NCBI GenBank assembly: GCA_051748085.1
Contig: JBNJHA010000004.1
Location: 1 to 64,000 of the forward strand
Source of the DNA: CAYNNQ01 sp051748085
Lineage (GTDB): Bacteria; Desulfobacterota; Desulfovibrionia; Desulfovibrionales; Desulfonatronovibrionaceae
Direction: 5' to 3'
Length of the DNA: 64,000 bases
Positions 53,011-62,342 of the stretch are shown one piece after another. Each line of letters begins with the position of its first letter. Position 1 is the first letter of the stretch. The notes below the pieces were generated by a model. It had not been told where the DNA came from and did no database searches. It saw nothing but the letters and a program-made list of their open reading frames with translations. The position numbers were made by a program, and so were the translations under genes.

Positions 53011-54423
53011 TCAAAATTCAAGCAATGTATCCGTCTGGGCCTTCAAAAAACCGATATTTGACTTCAGAGGCAGCCCTGTACTGTCGCTGCCTTCGAGAAT
53101 AAGATCGTTTAGGAACGAGTGTCCCCTTGAAAGCGCCTGTTCAAGATCCGCACCCCAGATTATGGCCAGGGCAAGATTCGGATCGAATTCAGTGGGTATC
53201 TCGTAGACCCTGTCCACAGGAACCTGAGTATGAACTTGCAGCCAGGAATGGTCTTTCCAGGAAAAATTTTCAATTTTTCCAACCCAAGGGGCAAATTTAT
53301 TCTCCGGATCTTCGGCAATGATCCGGTACTCTATTCCCACTCCTTCAAATTTGACATCCTTTTGCTGATACCCGAGGTCTCGGCCCAAAGCCAGACGTAA
53401 TTGCTCCTCTATAAGGCTGATTTCTCCGCTGTTTACTCGGGAGACAACTGCGGAGACACCATTTTCAACTTGAATACGGGTATTGACCTCCATCAAAAAA
53501 GGCTGCCCGGTGGGGCTGACAATCCACTCCCACGTTCCGACATTGTCAAAGCCGGCCGTTTTAGCCATACGCGTCGAGTACTCGATTATATCCGCAAGCA
53601 CCTTTTTTGCGTCAAAGGCATAGCTGATGCCCTGCGGCCAGAATCCGGGCGCCACCTCTATTCTTTTTTGGTGCCCCATACTCTGCACCGAACAATTTCT
53701 GGTCCCGAAATGAACACACCGGCCTTTGCGGTCGGCAACAATCTGCACCTCAAGATGATTAAAATCAAAAATACGCTGCTCAATAAGCACGCTTTCATCC
53801 CTGAACTGACGCCGGGCGTAATTCTTGACCCGGCGCAAAACGGTTCTGAACCTGTCCAGATCCGAAACTTCTTCGATTCCCATTCCGCCGCCGCCAGCCG
53901 AAGCCTTGACCAAGACCACCGGATTCTTAACCCCCTGTTCCTCTTGAAAATCATACAGGGAGTGGGCCAGCTCCTCGGCCTCTAAATCATCCACTATCGG
54001 TCGGTCCGAACCGGGAACAGTCGGGATATCAAGACTTCTGGCCAGACGCTTGGTGTTAATTTTATCTCCAAGATCGCGAATCAATTGCCAGCTGGGACCA
54101 ATAAAAAGGAGCTTGCGCGACCTTTGCTGCACTCTGCGGGCAAATCGAAAATCCTCGGCAAAAAATCCGTACCCCGGGTGAATCGCCGTACTTCCGGAAG
54201 CGTCTGCAACGGAAAATATTTCATTTGCGTCCTGATATGAGCTGATGCGGTACAGCGCTTGATCACCACCCCAGTTCAAAGCCTTTGCGCAATGCTCGGA
54301 ATCCCGATCTTCATCTGTGTAGACGCAAACAAAATCAAGAGACAGATTTTTGCAGGCTTCCATGATCCTAATCGCAATTTCGCCTCTGTTGGCTATAAGT
54401 ATCCTATGTTTCTTGCGAGTCAT
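53011..54423 (-). CDS. accC: Biotin carboxylase AccC
   Basis: 470 residues. MTRKKHRILIANRGEIAIRIMEACK, the Gly-rich loop VLVKASAGGGGMGIEEV, WEWIVSPTGQPFLMEVNTRIQVENGVSAVVSRVN and a closing beta domain match AccC. It carboxylates biotin with ATP and bicarbonate. Its ATG overlaps the preceding PilZ gene end by 20 bases and has GGAAAGAGG upstream, so translation is probably coupled to the motility genes. accAD follows after about 70 bases. Confidence 0.92.
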   Translation of the reverse strand: MTRKKHRILIANRGEIAIRIMEACKNLSLDFVCVYTDEDRDSEHCAKALNWGGDQALYRISSYQDANEIFSVADASGSTAIHPGYGFFAEDFRFARRVQQRSRKLLFIGPSWQLIRDLGDKINTKRLARSLDIPTVPGSDRPIVDDLEAEELAHSLYDFQEEQGVKNPVVLVKASAGGGGMGIEEVSDLDRFRTVLRRVKNYARRQFRDESVLIEQRIFDFNHLEVQIVADRKGRCVHFGTRNCSVQSMGHQKRIEVAPGFWPQGISYAFDAKKVLADIIEYSTRMAKTAGFDNVGTWEWIVSPTGQPFLMEVNTRIQVENGVSAVVSRVNSGEISLIEEQLRLALGRDLGYQQKDVKFEGVGIEYRIIAEDPENKFAPWVGKIENFSWKDHSWLQVHTQVPVDRVYEIPTEFDPNLALAIIWGADLEQALSRGHSFLNDLILEGSDSTGLPLKSNIGFLKAQTDTLLEF

Positions 54424-54811
54424 CCTCTTTCCGATTCATTTTTTTCTTAAGTTCAATTATTTTTTTCTGTGATTCCAAAACAAGCTTATCCAATCTTATT
54501 TCCTGCCTGAAGGACAATCCGGTGAATTCCATGGCCATTCCGACATCCATAAAACGCACGATCCGGGCTTCAATCTTACCCAGCACGAGTTTTTTGCGCA
54601 TAAAAAGGGACATCTTAAGCGATTGCCCCAATTGCAGACCTTCATTTCCCTCTTCAAAGGCCAGGGCTAAACCGGCACTACTGATATCCAGAATAGGCAA
54701 TAGAGATGCAAAGCCTTCCACACTGGCATAGAGTCCGGGAATTTTTACCCGGTACGCCCTGCGCGCGTTATCAAAATCATAGTCTACGGAATAATCCTGC
54801 AAAAAATCCAT
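54404..54811 (-). CDS. PilZ domain protein between motB and accC
   Basis: 135 residues from MDFLQDYSVDYDFDN. RxxxR at 17-21 (RRAYR) and LDISSAGLALAF, the two c-di-GMP motifs, are present. It may slow the motor or alter motility through MotB, or affect lipid supply given accC. A TTG five codons earlier is an alternative start. It begins four bases after the motB stop. Confidence 0.85.
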   Translation of the reverse strand: MDFLQDYSVDYDFDNARRAYRVKIPGLYASVEGFASLLPILDISSAGLALAFEEGNEGLQLGQSLKMSLFMRKKLVLGKIEARIVRFMDVGMAMEFTGLSFRQEIRLDKLVLESQKKIIELKKKMNRKEDDSQET

Positions 54812-54815
54812 CTCA

Positions 54816-55556
54816 TCAGCCCCCAATCATCTTTTCCAGAACTATTTCCACCCGCCTGTTGCGCGCGCGATTTTCAGGGGAATTATTCGGAACCAGAGGC
54901 TTAAGATCCGCGAATCCGGTTGCGGTGACTCGCCGGGGTTCTATGCCTTGTTCGAGAAAATAGCGCAAAACGTTTATCGCCCGAAGCGAGGAGATTTCCC
55001 AGTTGTCCCTGAACCTGGAAGCCTGAGAGGGCGGAATATTGTCCGTAAATCCTTGAATATTAATCTGTTGGTCCGAATGGCGGATAAAAAAATCCTTGAG
55101 CCCTAGCAAGACTTTTTTGCCCTCATTGGTAACCTGGACCTTTCCGGAGTCAAACAAAACACTTGACGGAAGACGCAAAGTTATCTTGCCCGCATCCAGA
55201 TTCGCTCCAATCAGGCCCTCCATTCCTTTTTCGGAAACATAGCTCCGGGCATCGGAAAAAATCTGCTTCTGGGCTTCCAGCATTCTATTCAGCTCAGTGG
55301 CCTGATCCAGAAGCGCGCCTTGATCGCGGGCACCAACCTTTATGCCTTTATAAGCTTTATCCTTATTGCCCAAAGCCTGGCTGACCGACATCATCGAATG
55401 CCTGAATTTTCCGACATTAACCGAGGACATTGAATAAAGGAGAACGAAAAAAACAAGAAGCAAAAGGCAGATATCCGCGAAGGTAGTTATCCACGAAGCC
55501 TCTTCGTCCTCATATATTTCTTCATCTGTAAGAAAATACTCATCACTATCGTTCAT
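54816..55556 (-). CDS. motB: Flagellar stator protein MotB
   Basis: 246 residues from MNDSDEYFLTDEE. A single membrane helix contains Asp28 in WITTFADICLLLLVFF, the proton- or sodium-binding residue of MotB. The OmpA-like peptidoglycan domain has NIQGFTDNIPP and RRVEIVLEK. AGGAGCGGAAG precedes the start, which overlaps the motA end by 11 bases. It anchors the stator to the cell wall. Confidence 0.93.
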   Translation of the reverse strand: MNDSDEYFLTDEEIYEDEEASWITTFADICLLLLVFFVLLYSMSSVNVGKFRHSMMSVSQALGNKDKAYKGIKVGARDQGALLDQATELNRMLEAQKQIFSDARSYVSEKGMEGLIGANLDAGKITLRLPSSVLFDSGKVQVTNEGKKVLLGLKDFFIRHSDQQINIQGFTDNIPPSQASRFRDNWEISSLRAINVLRYFLEQGIEPRRVTATGFADLKPLVPNNSPENRARNRRVEIVLEKMIGG

Positions 55557-56301
55557 ACTTCCGCTCCTGAGGAGCCACAAAAGAAGACAACTTTTCGTAA
55601 ACGAATCGTGGATTATTATTTTCCAGAATAGATCTGGCACCATGAAAAATTATCTCCAGATGGAGTATCTCCTGCTGACTGCGGCTTTTCAGCTTGCCCG
55701 CCGTAGGCTGGAAAACCAGATTGCCCAAAAGCGCCCCGTAAAATGTGGTCAGAATGGCTACTGCCATTGCCGGACCGATGGCGTTTGGATCCTCCAGCCG
55801 GGTCAACATCTGCACCAGGCCGATAAGCGTCCCGATCATTCCGAATCCGGGAGCAAAAACGGCCATCTTCTTGAATACATCCTGAGCTACTGCATGCCGT
55901 TTGCGCATGGCGCTTATCTCAAAACGCAGCGTCTCGGTAATCATAACCGGATCAGCATTGTCGGCGATTAATTGACAGGCCTTTTTAAGGACATTATTTT
56001 CGGTCTTGATATTTTCCAGAGCCAGAAGACCATCGCGACGGCTTATTTCAGCTACCCGGACCATGGTATTCACAACTTCATTGGGCGATGCCTTGCGGCT
56101 GGCGAATATATGAAAAGCGGCCCGGACGGCCTTGAATATTTCGTCCACCGGAAAATTGATGCAGGTTGCAGCAAATGTACCGCCCACTACGATCATCAAT
56201 CCGGGGATATTCAAAAATATATTAACCGCACCGCCTAGAAATATGGCACCTATAACCAGGCTAAAACCGGCGACAAACCCAAAAAAAGTTGCAATATCCA
56301 T
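55546..56301 (-). CDS. motA: Flagellar stator protein MotA
   Basis: 251 residues with four hydrophobic helices. The start MDIATFFGFVAGFSLVIGAIFLGG, the cytoplasmic loop GLLALENIKTENNVLKKACQL and the last helices (FAPGFGMIGTLIGLVQML, GPAMAVAILTTFYGALLGNLVFQP) fit MotA. With MotB it forms the ion channel that turns the flagellum. First gene of motA-motB-PilZ-accC on the minus strand. Confidence 0.94.
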   Translation of the reverse strand: MDIATFFGFVAGFSLVIGAIFLGGAVNIFLNIPGLMIVVGGTFAATCINFPVDEIFKAVRAAFHIFASRKASPNEVVNTMVRVAEISRRDGLLALENIKTENNVLKKACQLIADNADPVMITETLRFEISAMRKRHAVAQDVFKKMAVFAPGFGMIGTLIGLVQMLTRLEDPNAIGPAMAVAILTTFYGALLGNLVFQPTAGKLKSRSQQEILHLEIIFHGARSILENNNPRFVYEKLSSFVAPQERKYER

Positions 56302-56524
56302 AACTTCAGGCTAGTTTAAAATTAAAGGCAGACAAAAATCTCTTTTTTGGTCCAGGCCGCCCGGCCGTTTACCGGAAGAACTGTGAAACAGCCGCAGCCA
56401 TGTAAACAAACAAAATATAAAATCAATTTTAAAAGTATATTTTATAATTTAAAATATGTCCATTTAGTTTTGATACAAATTATTTTCATGCAACCATAAC
56501 CAGCACAAAAAATTAGTAAAAAAC
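56302..56524. other. AT-rich divergent promoter region
   Basis: 223 bases between motA and punA. Strongly AT-rich around 56405-56460, with TATAAT at 56442-56447 but no matching -35. No repeat element was found here. Confidence 0.35.
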
Positions 56525-57334
56525 ATGCAAAATTCTGAAAAAGTATTAAAGGCGGTCGAATATTTAAAAACAAATGCGCCATTTGCTCCAGAGCAGCTTA
56601 TAATACTTGGAAGCGGCCTGGGCAGGCTTACCGATTCGCTCACCATCAAACAAAGCATGCCTTACACGGAAATCCCCGGCTTTATGGAGTCAACAATAAT
56701 AGGCCATGACAGTTTTTTACATTTCGCAAGCAAGGGGTCAAGAAAAATAGCCATATTGGCCGGAAGAAACCATCTTTACGAAGGATTCAGCCCTGACGAG
56801 ATCGTTCTTCCGTTGCGCGCCATTAAGCTGCTCGGAGCCAGCAGACTGGTTATAACCAATGCGGCCGGAGCCCTCAACCCGCTTTTCAAGGTCCCATCGC
56901 TTATGATTATATCCGATCATATTAATTTTACAGGAGAATCACCTCTTTGCGGTCCTAATTTAAATGCTTGGGGTCCAAGATTTCCGGACATGAGCCGAGT
57001 CTATTCGCGCAAATTAATTGAAACCGCGCAATCCGGGGCTCTCAAACTGGGAATATTGGCCCACGAAGGTGTCTATATCGGAATTAAGGGGCCGAATCTG
57101 GAAACACCAGCCGAAACCAGGGCATTCAGGAATCTGGGGGCGGACGCCATCGGCATGAGCACGGTCTTGGAAAGCATCGCGGCCGCCCACATGGGCATGG
57201 AAATTCTCGGAATATCCTGCCTTACAAACAAAAACCTGCCCGATTGCATGGCCGAGACCTCCCACGAACAAATACTCGAACAGGCCAGCAGGGCCAACCG
57301 TGACCTGGGCAGGCTTCTTTCGGAAATACTGTAG
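56525..57334 (+). CDS. punA: Purine nucleoside phosphorylase
   Basis: Splits inosine, guanosine or related nucleosides with phosphate. 269 residues, normal for the trimeric type. IILGSGLGRL, the HLYEGF phosphate-loop region, VITNAAGALNP, and KGPNLETPAETRAFRNLGADAIGMSTV with ILGISCLTN are diagnostic. The next gene starts 21 bases later on the same strand. Confidence 0.93.
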   Translation: MQNSEKVLKAVEYLKTNAPFAPEQLIILGSGLGRLTDSLTIKQSMPYTEIPGFMESTIIGHDSFLHFASKGSRKIAILAGRNHLYEGFSPDEIVLPLRAIKLLGASRLVITNAAGALNPLFKVPSLMIISDHINFTGESPLCGPNLNAWGPRFPDMSRVYSRKLIETAQSGALKLGILAHEGVYIGIKGPNLETPAETRAFRNLGADAIGMSTVLESIAAAHMGMEILGISCLTNKNLPDCMAETSHEQILEQASRANRDLGRLLSEIL

Positions 57335-57354
57335 CCAGAAGCAATGGATAACTT

Positions 57355-59016
57355 ATGAGTCCGGTAAATGCACAAGAACTTCTGCGGGAAATTGAAACCA
57401 ATGTATCCAGCAAGGACAGCATAAAAGCGGCTATTGTTCTTGAATTCATGCCCAGGATAGATCAAAAAAGCCAGGAAAAAATCCTCGCCTGCATCTCAGA
57501 AGGCGAACCGGATTTTGTATTTGATCTGACCCGGAAACTAGAGACCGAAGCCCCTGATTTTTTTAATAAATTTAATGAATTTGGAGAAATGCTGTCTTCA
57601 ATGGCCCTGCGGGCTCCCGCCAGCTTGGTTGCAGCCATCGAAACCGCCAAAGATCCAAGTGTTATGCTTATAAAGACGGCCGGCAAGGCCTACCTGTCGG
57701 AAGCCGTACCCGTTCTGGAGCGTATTCTGGAAAAAACACCTGATCCACGCATAACCCGCGAGACTCTGAAATCCCTCGGGAGAATCGCCGAACCCGGGAG
57801 CGCCAACAGTATAAGCCGTTTTCTGTATCATGCGAACAATAAAGTCGTAATCGAATCGATTAAGGCCCTGGCAGGAATCGGGACTCCTACAGCCATGAAA
57901 AGACTTTCCGAATCACTGGGTAAAAACCATCAGACCGACATCCTGATTCTGGATCTTTTTTCCCGTGTCCAGGACAATATTTCTCTGGGCAAGCTGAATG
58001 AAAGCCTGAGTTCGCGTTACGCCCATCTGCGCAATTACGCTAAAACCAAGCTAATTTCTATCGGAGAAAAAGCTGTGCCTCTGCTTACGCAAAACTTGAT
58101 GTACGATGATCCCGATTTACGCATCCATTCCCTGAACATCCTGGGGGAAATAGGGGATCATAGTGCCTATCCGAGCATCCGCAAACTGTTAAGCGATCAT
58201 CCGGCAGATTCCAATATCCGCTTTGCTGCATATGAGGCCCTGGGAAGAATTTCGATCAATGCCGGAGCGCACACTCTTGCTTCCGGCTTGAATGATCCGG
58301 AAGAACAAGTCCGGCTTGCGGCTGCGGCGGCTATAGAACGCAACTTGAATAAAATGCTCGCAAGCGGAATAAGCAATATGATCACCCTGGACCGGCAAGC
58401 GAGAAAAAACATTGTCTCCGCTATAATTAACGCCCAGGCTCAAGGCTCTTTTTTCGCCCTCATAGATGAACCTGATTTTCAGGCCGAAGCAATAGAATAT
58501 CTTAAACAGCAGGCCCCGGACGATCTGCGCACATTTTTCCATGCCCGGCTCGAAAAACATGGTTATCCGGATCTGGCTGAAGCAATTGCCGGTCCCGTTT
58601 CAACCGGGCAAAAACTTCCGCTTGCAGTAGCGGTTGACGATTCGGGCATGATAATAAACTTCTATAAAAACGTCCTGCATTCTCTCGGATTTAAACCCGT
58701 GCTTTTCCAAAATCCGCAAAAAGCACTCAAATGGCTTAAGGAACATCAGCCGGCAATCTTATTCACTGACCTGAACATGCCGGAAATGACCGGAGTGGAA
58801 CTTATACAAAAGACAAGATCCCTGTATTCCTCAGAAAAACTGCCTATTATCATGATTACCACCCAGAATGAAGTTCAGGACAATCAGGACGCCGTAAAAG
58901 CAGGAGTATCCGCAATCGGGCATAAACCCTTTACCAGGAAGTCCCTTAACACCATTATCGAACATCATTTGCCGAATTCAAAACAACATCCTGTAAGAAA
59001 TCAGGAAAATAGTTAA
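57355..59016 (+). CDS. HEAT-repeat protein with C-terminal receiver domain
   Basis: 553 residues. About 410 residues of HEAT-like helical repeats (AVPVLERILEKTPDPRITRETLKSLG, AVPLLTQNLMYDDPDLRIHSLNILGE, PSIRKLLSDHPADSNIRFAAYEALG) are fused to a complete receiver: AVDDSG, phospho-Asp in LFTDLNMPEMTG, IMITT and GHKPF. HEAT-receiver fusions are uncommon. It probably changes a protein-protein contact on phosphorylation; kinase and partner are unknown. It overlaps nadE by one base (TAATG). Confidence 0.85.
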   Translation: MSPVNAQELLREIETNVSSKDSIKAAIVLEFMPRIDQKSQEKILACISEGEPDFVFDLTRKLETEAPDFFNKFNEFGEMLSSMALRAPASLVAAIETAKDPSVMLIKTAGKAYLSEAVPVLERILEKTPDPRITRETLKSLGRIAEPGSANSISRFLYHANNKVVIESIKALAGIGTPTAMKRLSESLGKNHQTDILILDLFSRVQDNISLGKLNESLSSRYAHLRNYAKTKLISIGEKAVPLLTQNLMYDDPDLRIHSLNILGEIGDHSAYPSIRKLLSDHPADSNIRFAAYEALGRISINAGAHTLASGLNDPEEQVRLAAAAAIERNLNKMLASGISNMITLDRQARKNIVSAIINAQAQGSFFALIDEPDFQAEAIEYLKQQAPDDLRTFFHARLEKHGYPDLAEAIAGPVSTGQKLPLAVAVDDSGMIINFYKNVLHSLGFKPVLFQNPQKALKWLKEHQPAILFTDLNMPEMTGVELIQKTRSLYSSEKLPIIMITTQNEVQDNQDAVKAGVSAIGHKPFTRKSLNTIIEHHLPNSKQHPVRNQENS

Positions 59017-60370
59017 TGCGCATCGCTCTGCTACAGGTAAATCCCAGGATAAACGATTTGGCCGCAAACGCGGCTAAAATTATAAGCCAAACCATGGAAG
59101 CCCGTTCCCGGGGAGCCGATCTGTGTGTAACCCCGGAACTGGCCCTTATCGGTTATCCGCCCAAGGATTTTCTGCTCTATTCATCCGTAATAGAAAAATG
59201 TTATTCTACTGCCCAAAAAATCGCCGCCTCAATTCAGAATGTTTGTCCATTGATTTTGGGTATGCCGGTTTATGACGCGGACCGGGACGCGCTTTATAAC
59301 GCGGCTGCACTTCTTGAATCGGGCAAAATTCTGGCTCTGTCCGGCAAGACCCTTTTGCCCAACTATGATGTCTTCGAGGAATCAAGATATTTCCAAGCGT
59401 ATCCTGCCAGTCGAATTTTTGAAATAAATGGACGCAGGCTGGGAATAACCATCTGTGAAGACATCTGGAACGACAAAACATTCTGGCGTTCACCGCGCTA
59501 TGAAATCGATCCGGTGCAGGACCTGCGTGATGCCGGAGCGGAAATTATATTAAATCTTTCGGCCTCCCCCTTTACCATCGGCAAACAAAAAATCCGGGAA
59601 AAAATGCTCCTTAACACTTCCGAAAGACTCGGGCTGCCTATATTATACTGCAATCAATGCGGAGGAAACGACGATCTGGTATTTGACGGATTCAGCCTGG
59701 CCTGCGCCCCGGACAAAAAAATTTTTGCCCGGGCCCGGGGTTTTAACGAGGACCTGCTGATTGCCGATCTGGAAAATTTTTCGCAGCACTTGGACAAACC
59801 TGGCACGGTAATCGAAGAAGAAGCCTGGGAAGCAATGGTCCTTGGTTGCCGGGATTATGCCCGCAAATGTGGATTTCAAAAAATAATTCTGGGAATCTCC
59901 GGGGGCGTGGACTCCGCGCTGAGCGCGTGCATTGCCGCTCAAGCACTTGGAGCGGACAATGTCTTGGGAGTCATGCTTCCTTCGCCATTTACCAGCCGCG
60001 AAAGCATTGATGACGCCTATAATCTGGCTGGTAATCTGGGTTTTGAGCTCATAAATCTGCCCATTTCCAGAGCCATGCACGAATATTCGTCCATCCTGGA
60101 TCCGGTATTTTCCGGACTCCCGGCAGATGTCACCGAAGAAAACATCCAGGCCCGCATTCGGGGCAACATCCTTATGGCCCTGGCCAATAAATTTGGAGGG
60201 CTCTTGATCACTACCGGCAACAAATCGGAAATCGCTGTGGGTTACTGCACAATTTACGGAGATATGGCCGGCGGACTGGGACTTTTATCCGACGTCCCCA
60301 AGACAATGGTCTATGCAATAGCTTATTGGCTGAACCGGACAAAAGGCGAAAAAATCCCTGTAAACATACT
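59016..60370 (+). CDS. nadE: Glutamine-dependent NAD+ synthetase (3' end missing)
   Basis: Amidates nicotinate adenine dinucleotide to NAD+. An N-terminal nitrilase-like glutaminase domain has the triad Glu in VTPELALIGYPP, Lys in GKTLLPNYDVFEE and Cys in TICEDIWND. A C-terminal synthetase domain has ILGISGGVDSALSA and LITTGNKSEIAVGYCT. About 451 residues are present before the gap; roughly 90 more are expected, so the true gap is larger than 100 bases. Its ATG overlaps the stop of the HEAT-receiver gene, giving coupled translation. Confidence 0.93.
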
Positions 60371-60470
60371 NNNNNNNNNNNNNNNNNNNNNNNNNNNNNN
60401 NNNNNNNNNNNNNNNNNNNNNNNNNNNNNNNNNNNNNNNNNNNNNNNNNNNNNNNNNNNNNNNNNNNNNN
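60371..60470. other. Assembly gap 2 (100 N)
   Basis: Exactly 100 N, a nominal scaffold gap that hides the nadE 3' end. Its right flank TTTTTTTGTGCATAAATTT (60471-60489) resembles the middle of the short repeat family. Confidence 0.97.
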
Positions 60471-60511
60471 TTTTTTTGTGCATAAATTTAAAAAACCACC
60501 AAGGAGGCCCC

Positions 60512-61816
60512 ATGATTCTGAATATTGAAAAAGAAACCTTGCCCCGCGACGAGCTTAATCAATTGCAAACACAGCGGCTCAAGTATCTCGTGGATAAAGT
60601 ATACCATAATGTCCCCTTTTACAAAAAAAGATTCAATGAATTGGATCTGCATCCGGAACATATTAAATCCAGCTCGGATATAAAATACCTTCCGTTTACC
60701 GAAAAGCAGGATCTGCGCAATAATTACCCATTCGGGCTTTTTGCCGTTCCCCAGGAAAACGTGGTTCGCGTTCATGCATCATCGGGCACAACCGGCAAAG
60801 CTACTGTGGTCGGCTATACTCAACGCGATATTAACAATTGGGCCCATCTCATGGCCAGATCCCTTATGGCTACCGGCGCCACCCGCAGAGACGTAGTACA
60901 TAACGCATACGGATACGGCCTCTTCACTGGAGGACTGGGAATGCATTATGGGGCCGAAGCCCTCGGGGCCACCATTATGCCGGTATCCGGGGGAGCAACA
61001 AAACGTCAGGTAGTGCTTATGCGCGACTTCGGTCCGACCGTGCTTTGCAGCACTCCTTCCTACAGCCTGCATCTATATGAAGCCGCCCTGGCCAGCGGAA
61101 TAAACATATCCGATCTGAAACTAAAAATCGGGATTTTCGGAGCCGAACCCTGGACCGAGGAGATGCGCCAGGACATACAATCCAAATTCAACATAAAGGC
61201 GCTCGACATCTATGGACTATCCGAAATCATGGGCCCCGGAGTCGGGATCGAATGCGATGCGGCTCAGGACGGGCTGCATATATGGGAGGATCATTTCATA
61301 GCGGAAATAATAGATCCGACTACCAAGGAAGTCCTGCCTCCCGGAGAAACCGGAGAACTGGTCATCACGACTTTGACCAAGGAAGCCCAGCCGCTTATAA
61401 GGTACCGTACCCGGGATATTACGCGCATCAATCCTGTCCCTTGCAAATGTGGCCGGACTCATTATAAAATTGATCGTATTCAGGGTAGAAGCGACGACAT
61501 GCTCATCATCCGCGGAGTAAATGTATTTCCTTCGCAGATAGAGAGTATCCTTCTGGAAACAGAAGGTCTTTCACCCCATTATGTCCTTTACGTTGATCGG
61601 GTGGGCGCCATGGATATCCTGGAAGTTCAGGTGGAAGTGGACGAAAAAATATTTTCCGACGAAATCAAGCACCTGCAGAGACTGGAACGTAAAATTTCGT
61701 CGCACATAAAAGAATTCTTGGGAGTTACTGCCAAGGTCAGTCTTGTGGAACCCCGGAGCATCTCCCGTTCCGAAGGCAAGGCCCAGAGAATCATTGACCG
61801 GCGCAAAAAAGATTAG
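60512..61816 (+). CDS. paaK: Phenylacetate-CoA ligase family protein
   Basis: 434 residues. AAGGAGG lies eight bases before the ATG. It begins MILNIEKETLPRDELNQLQ; VHASSGTTGKATVVGYT is the AMP-binding loop, then YGYGLFTGGLGMHYGAE, LDIYGLSEIMGPGVG and GRSDDMLIIRGVNVFPSQIE. This is a PaaK-like AMP-forming acyl-CoA ligase. With ACT and Liv genes next to it, an aryl-acid intermediate of amino-acid fermentation is likely, as seen in related bacteria, but the substrate is inferred. Confidence 0.9.
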   Translation: MILNIEKETLPRDELNQLQTQRLKYLVDKVYHNVPFYKKRFNELDLHPEHIKSSSDIKYLPFTEKQDLRNNYPFGLFAVPQENVVRVHASSGTTGKATVVGYTQRDINNWAHLMARSLMATGATRRDVVHNAYGYGLFTGGLGMHYGAEALGATIMPVSGGATKRQVVLMRDFGPTVLCSTPSYSLHLYEAALASGINISDLKLKIGIFGAEPWTEEMRQDIQSKFNIKALDIYGLSEIMGPGVGIECDAAQDGLHIWEDHFIAEIIDPTTKEVLPPGETGELVITTLTKEAQPLIRYRTRDITRINPVPCKCGRTHYKIDRIQGRSDDMLIIRGVNVFPSQIESILLETEGLSPHYVLYVDRVGAMDILEVQVEVDEKIFSDEIKHLQRLERKISSHIKEFLGVTAKVSLVEPRSISRSEGKAQRIIDRRKKD

Positions 61817-61825
61817 GAGGGGATT

Positions 61826-62257
61826 ATGAAAGTCGAACAAATATCAATATTTTTGGAAAACAGGGCGGGCAGGCTCGAAGAAGTCACCAGGACGATAACC
61901 GAGGCCGGAGTTAACATTCGGGCCTTATCTCTGGCCGACACATCCGACTTCGGCATCCTGCGTTTAATAGTCACTGATTGTGAAAAGGCTAAAAAAGCTC
62001 TCAAGGAAAACGGCTTCACCGTGGGCAGGACCAACGTGGTTGCGGCCGAGGTTGAAGACAAGCCCGGGGGGCTGCACAAAATACTCTCACTTTTGAGTTC
62101 CAATGGAATAAATGTTGAATATATGTACGCATTTGTTCAGCAAAGCGGCAAAAATGCCGTCCTGATTTTCCGCTTCGACAGGACTGATCAGGCAATCGAG
62201 GTTCTGCAAAAGGAAGGTGTGAAAATAATACCCGGAGACGAACTATACAACATATAG
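61826..62257 (+). CDS. Double ACT-domain protein
   Basis: 143 residues with two ACT domains: ISIFLENRAGRLEEVTRTITEAGVNIRALSLAD and VEDKPGGLHKILSLLSSNGINVEYMYAF. ACT domains bind amino acids and control metabolic enzymes; here no enzymatic domain is attached. It lies nine bases after paaK, the usual paaK-ACT pair. GGAGGGGATT precedes the ATG. Confidence 0.92.
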   Translation: MKVEQISIFLENRAGRLEEVTRTITEAGVNIRALSLADTSDFGILRLIVTDCEKAKKALKENGFTVGRTNVVAAEVEDKPGGLHKILSLLSSNGINVEYMYAFVQQSGKNAVLIFRFDRTDQAIEVLQKEGVKIIPGDELYNI

Positions 62258-62342
62258 TGTCCCAGCCTGGAGTTGAAAATGGTTATCGGCTATGAATTTT
62301 GACTTCTTAAATTAAGACGTAACTTAAAAAGTGGAGACACAA

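Noticed and set aside
54826..55643. Longer MotB start with 29 more residues
   Set aside because: The extension falls within motA and lacks a ribosome site; the inner ATG has AGGAG and gives a normal MotB.
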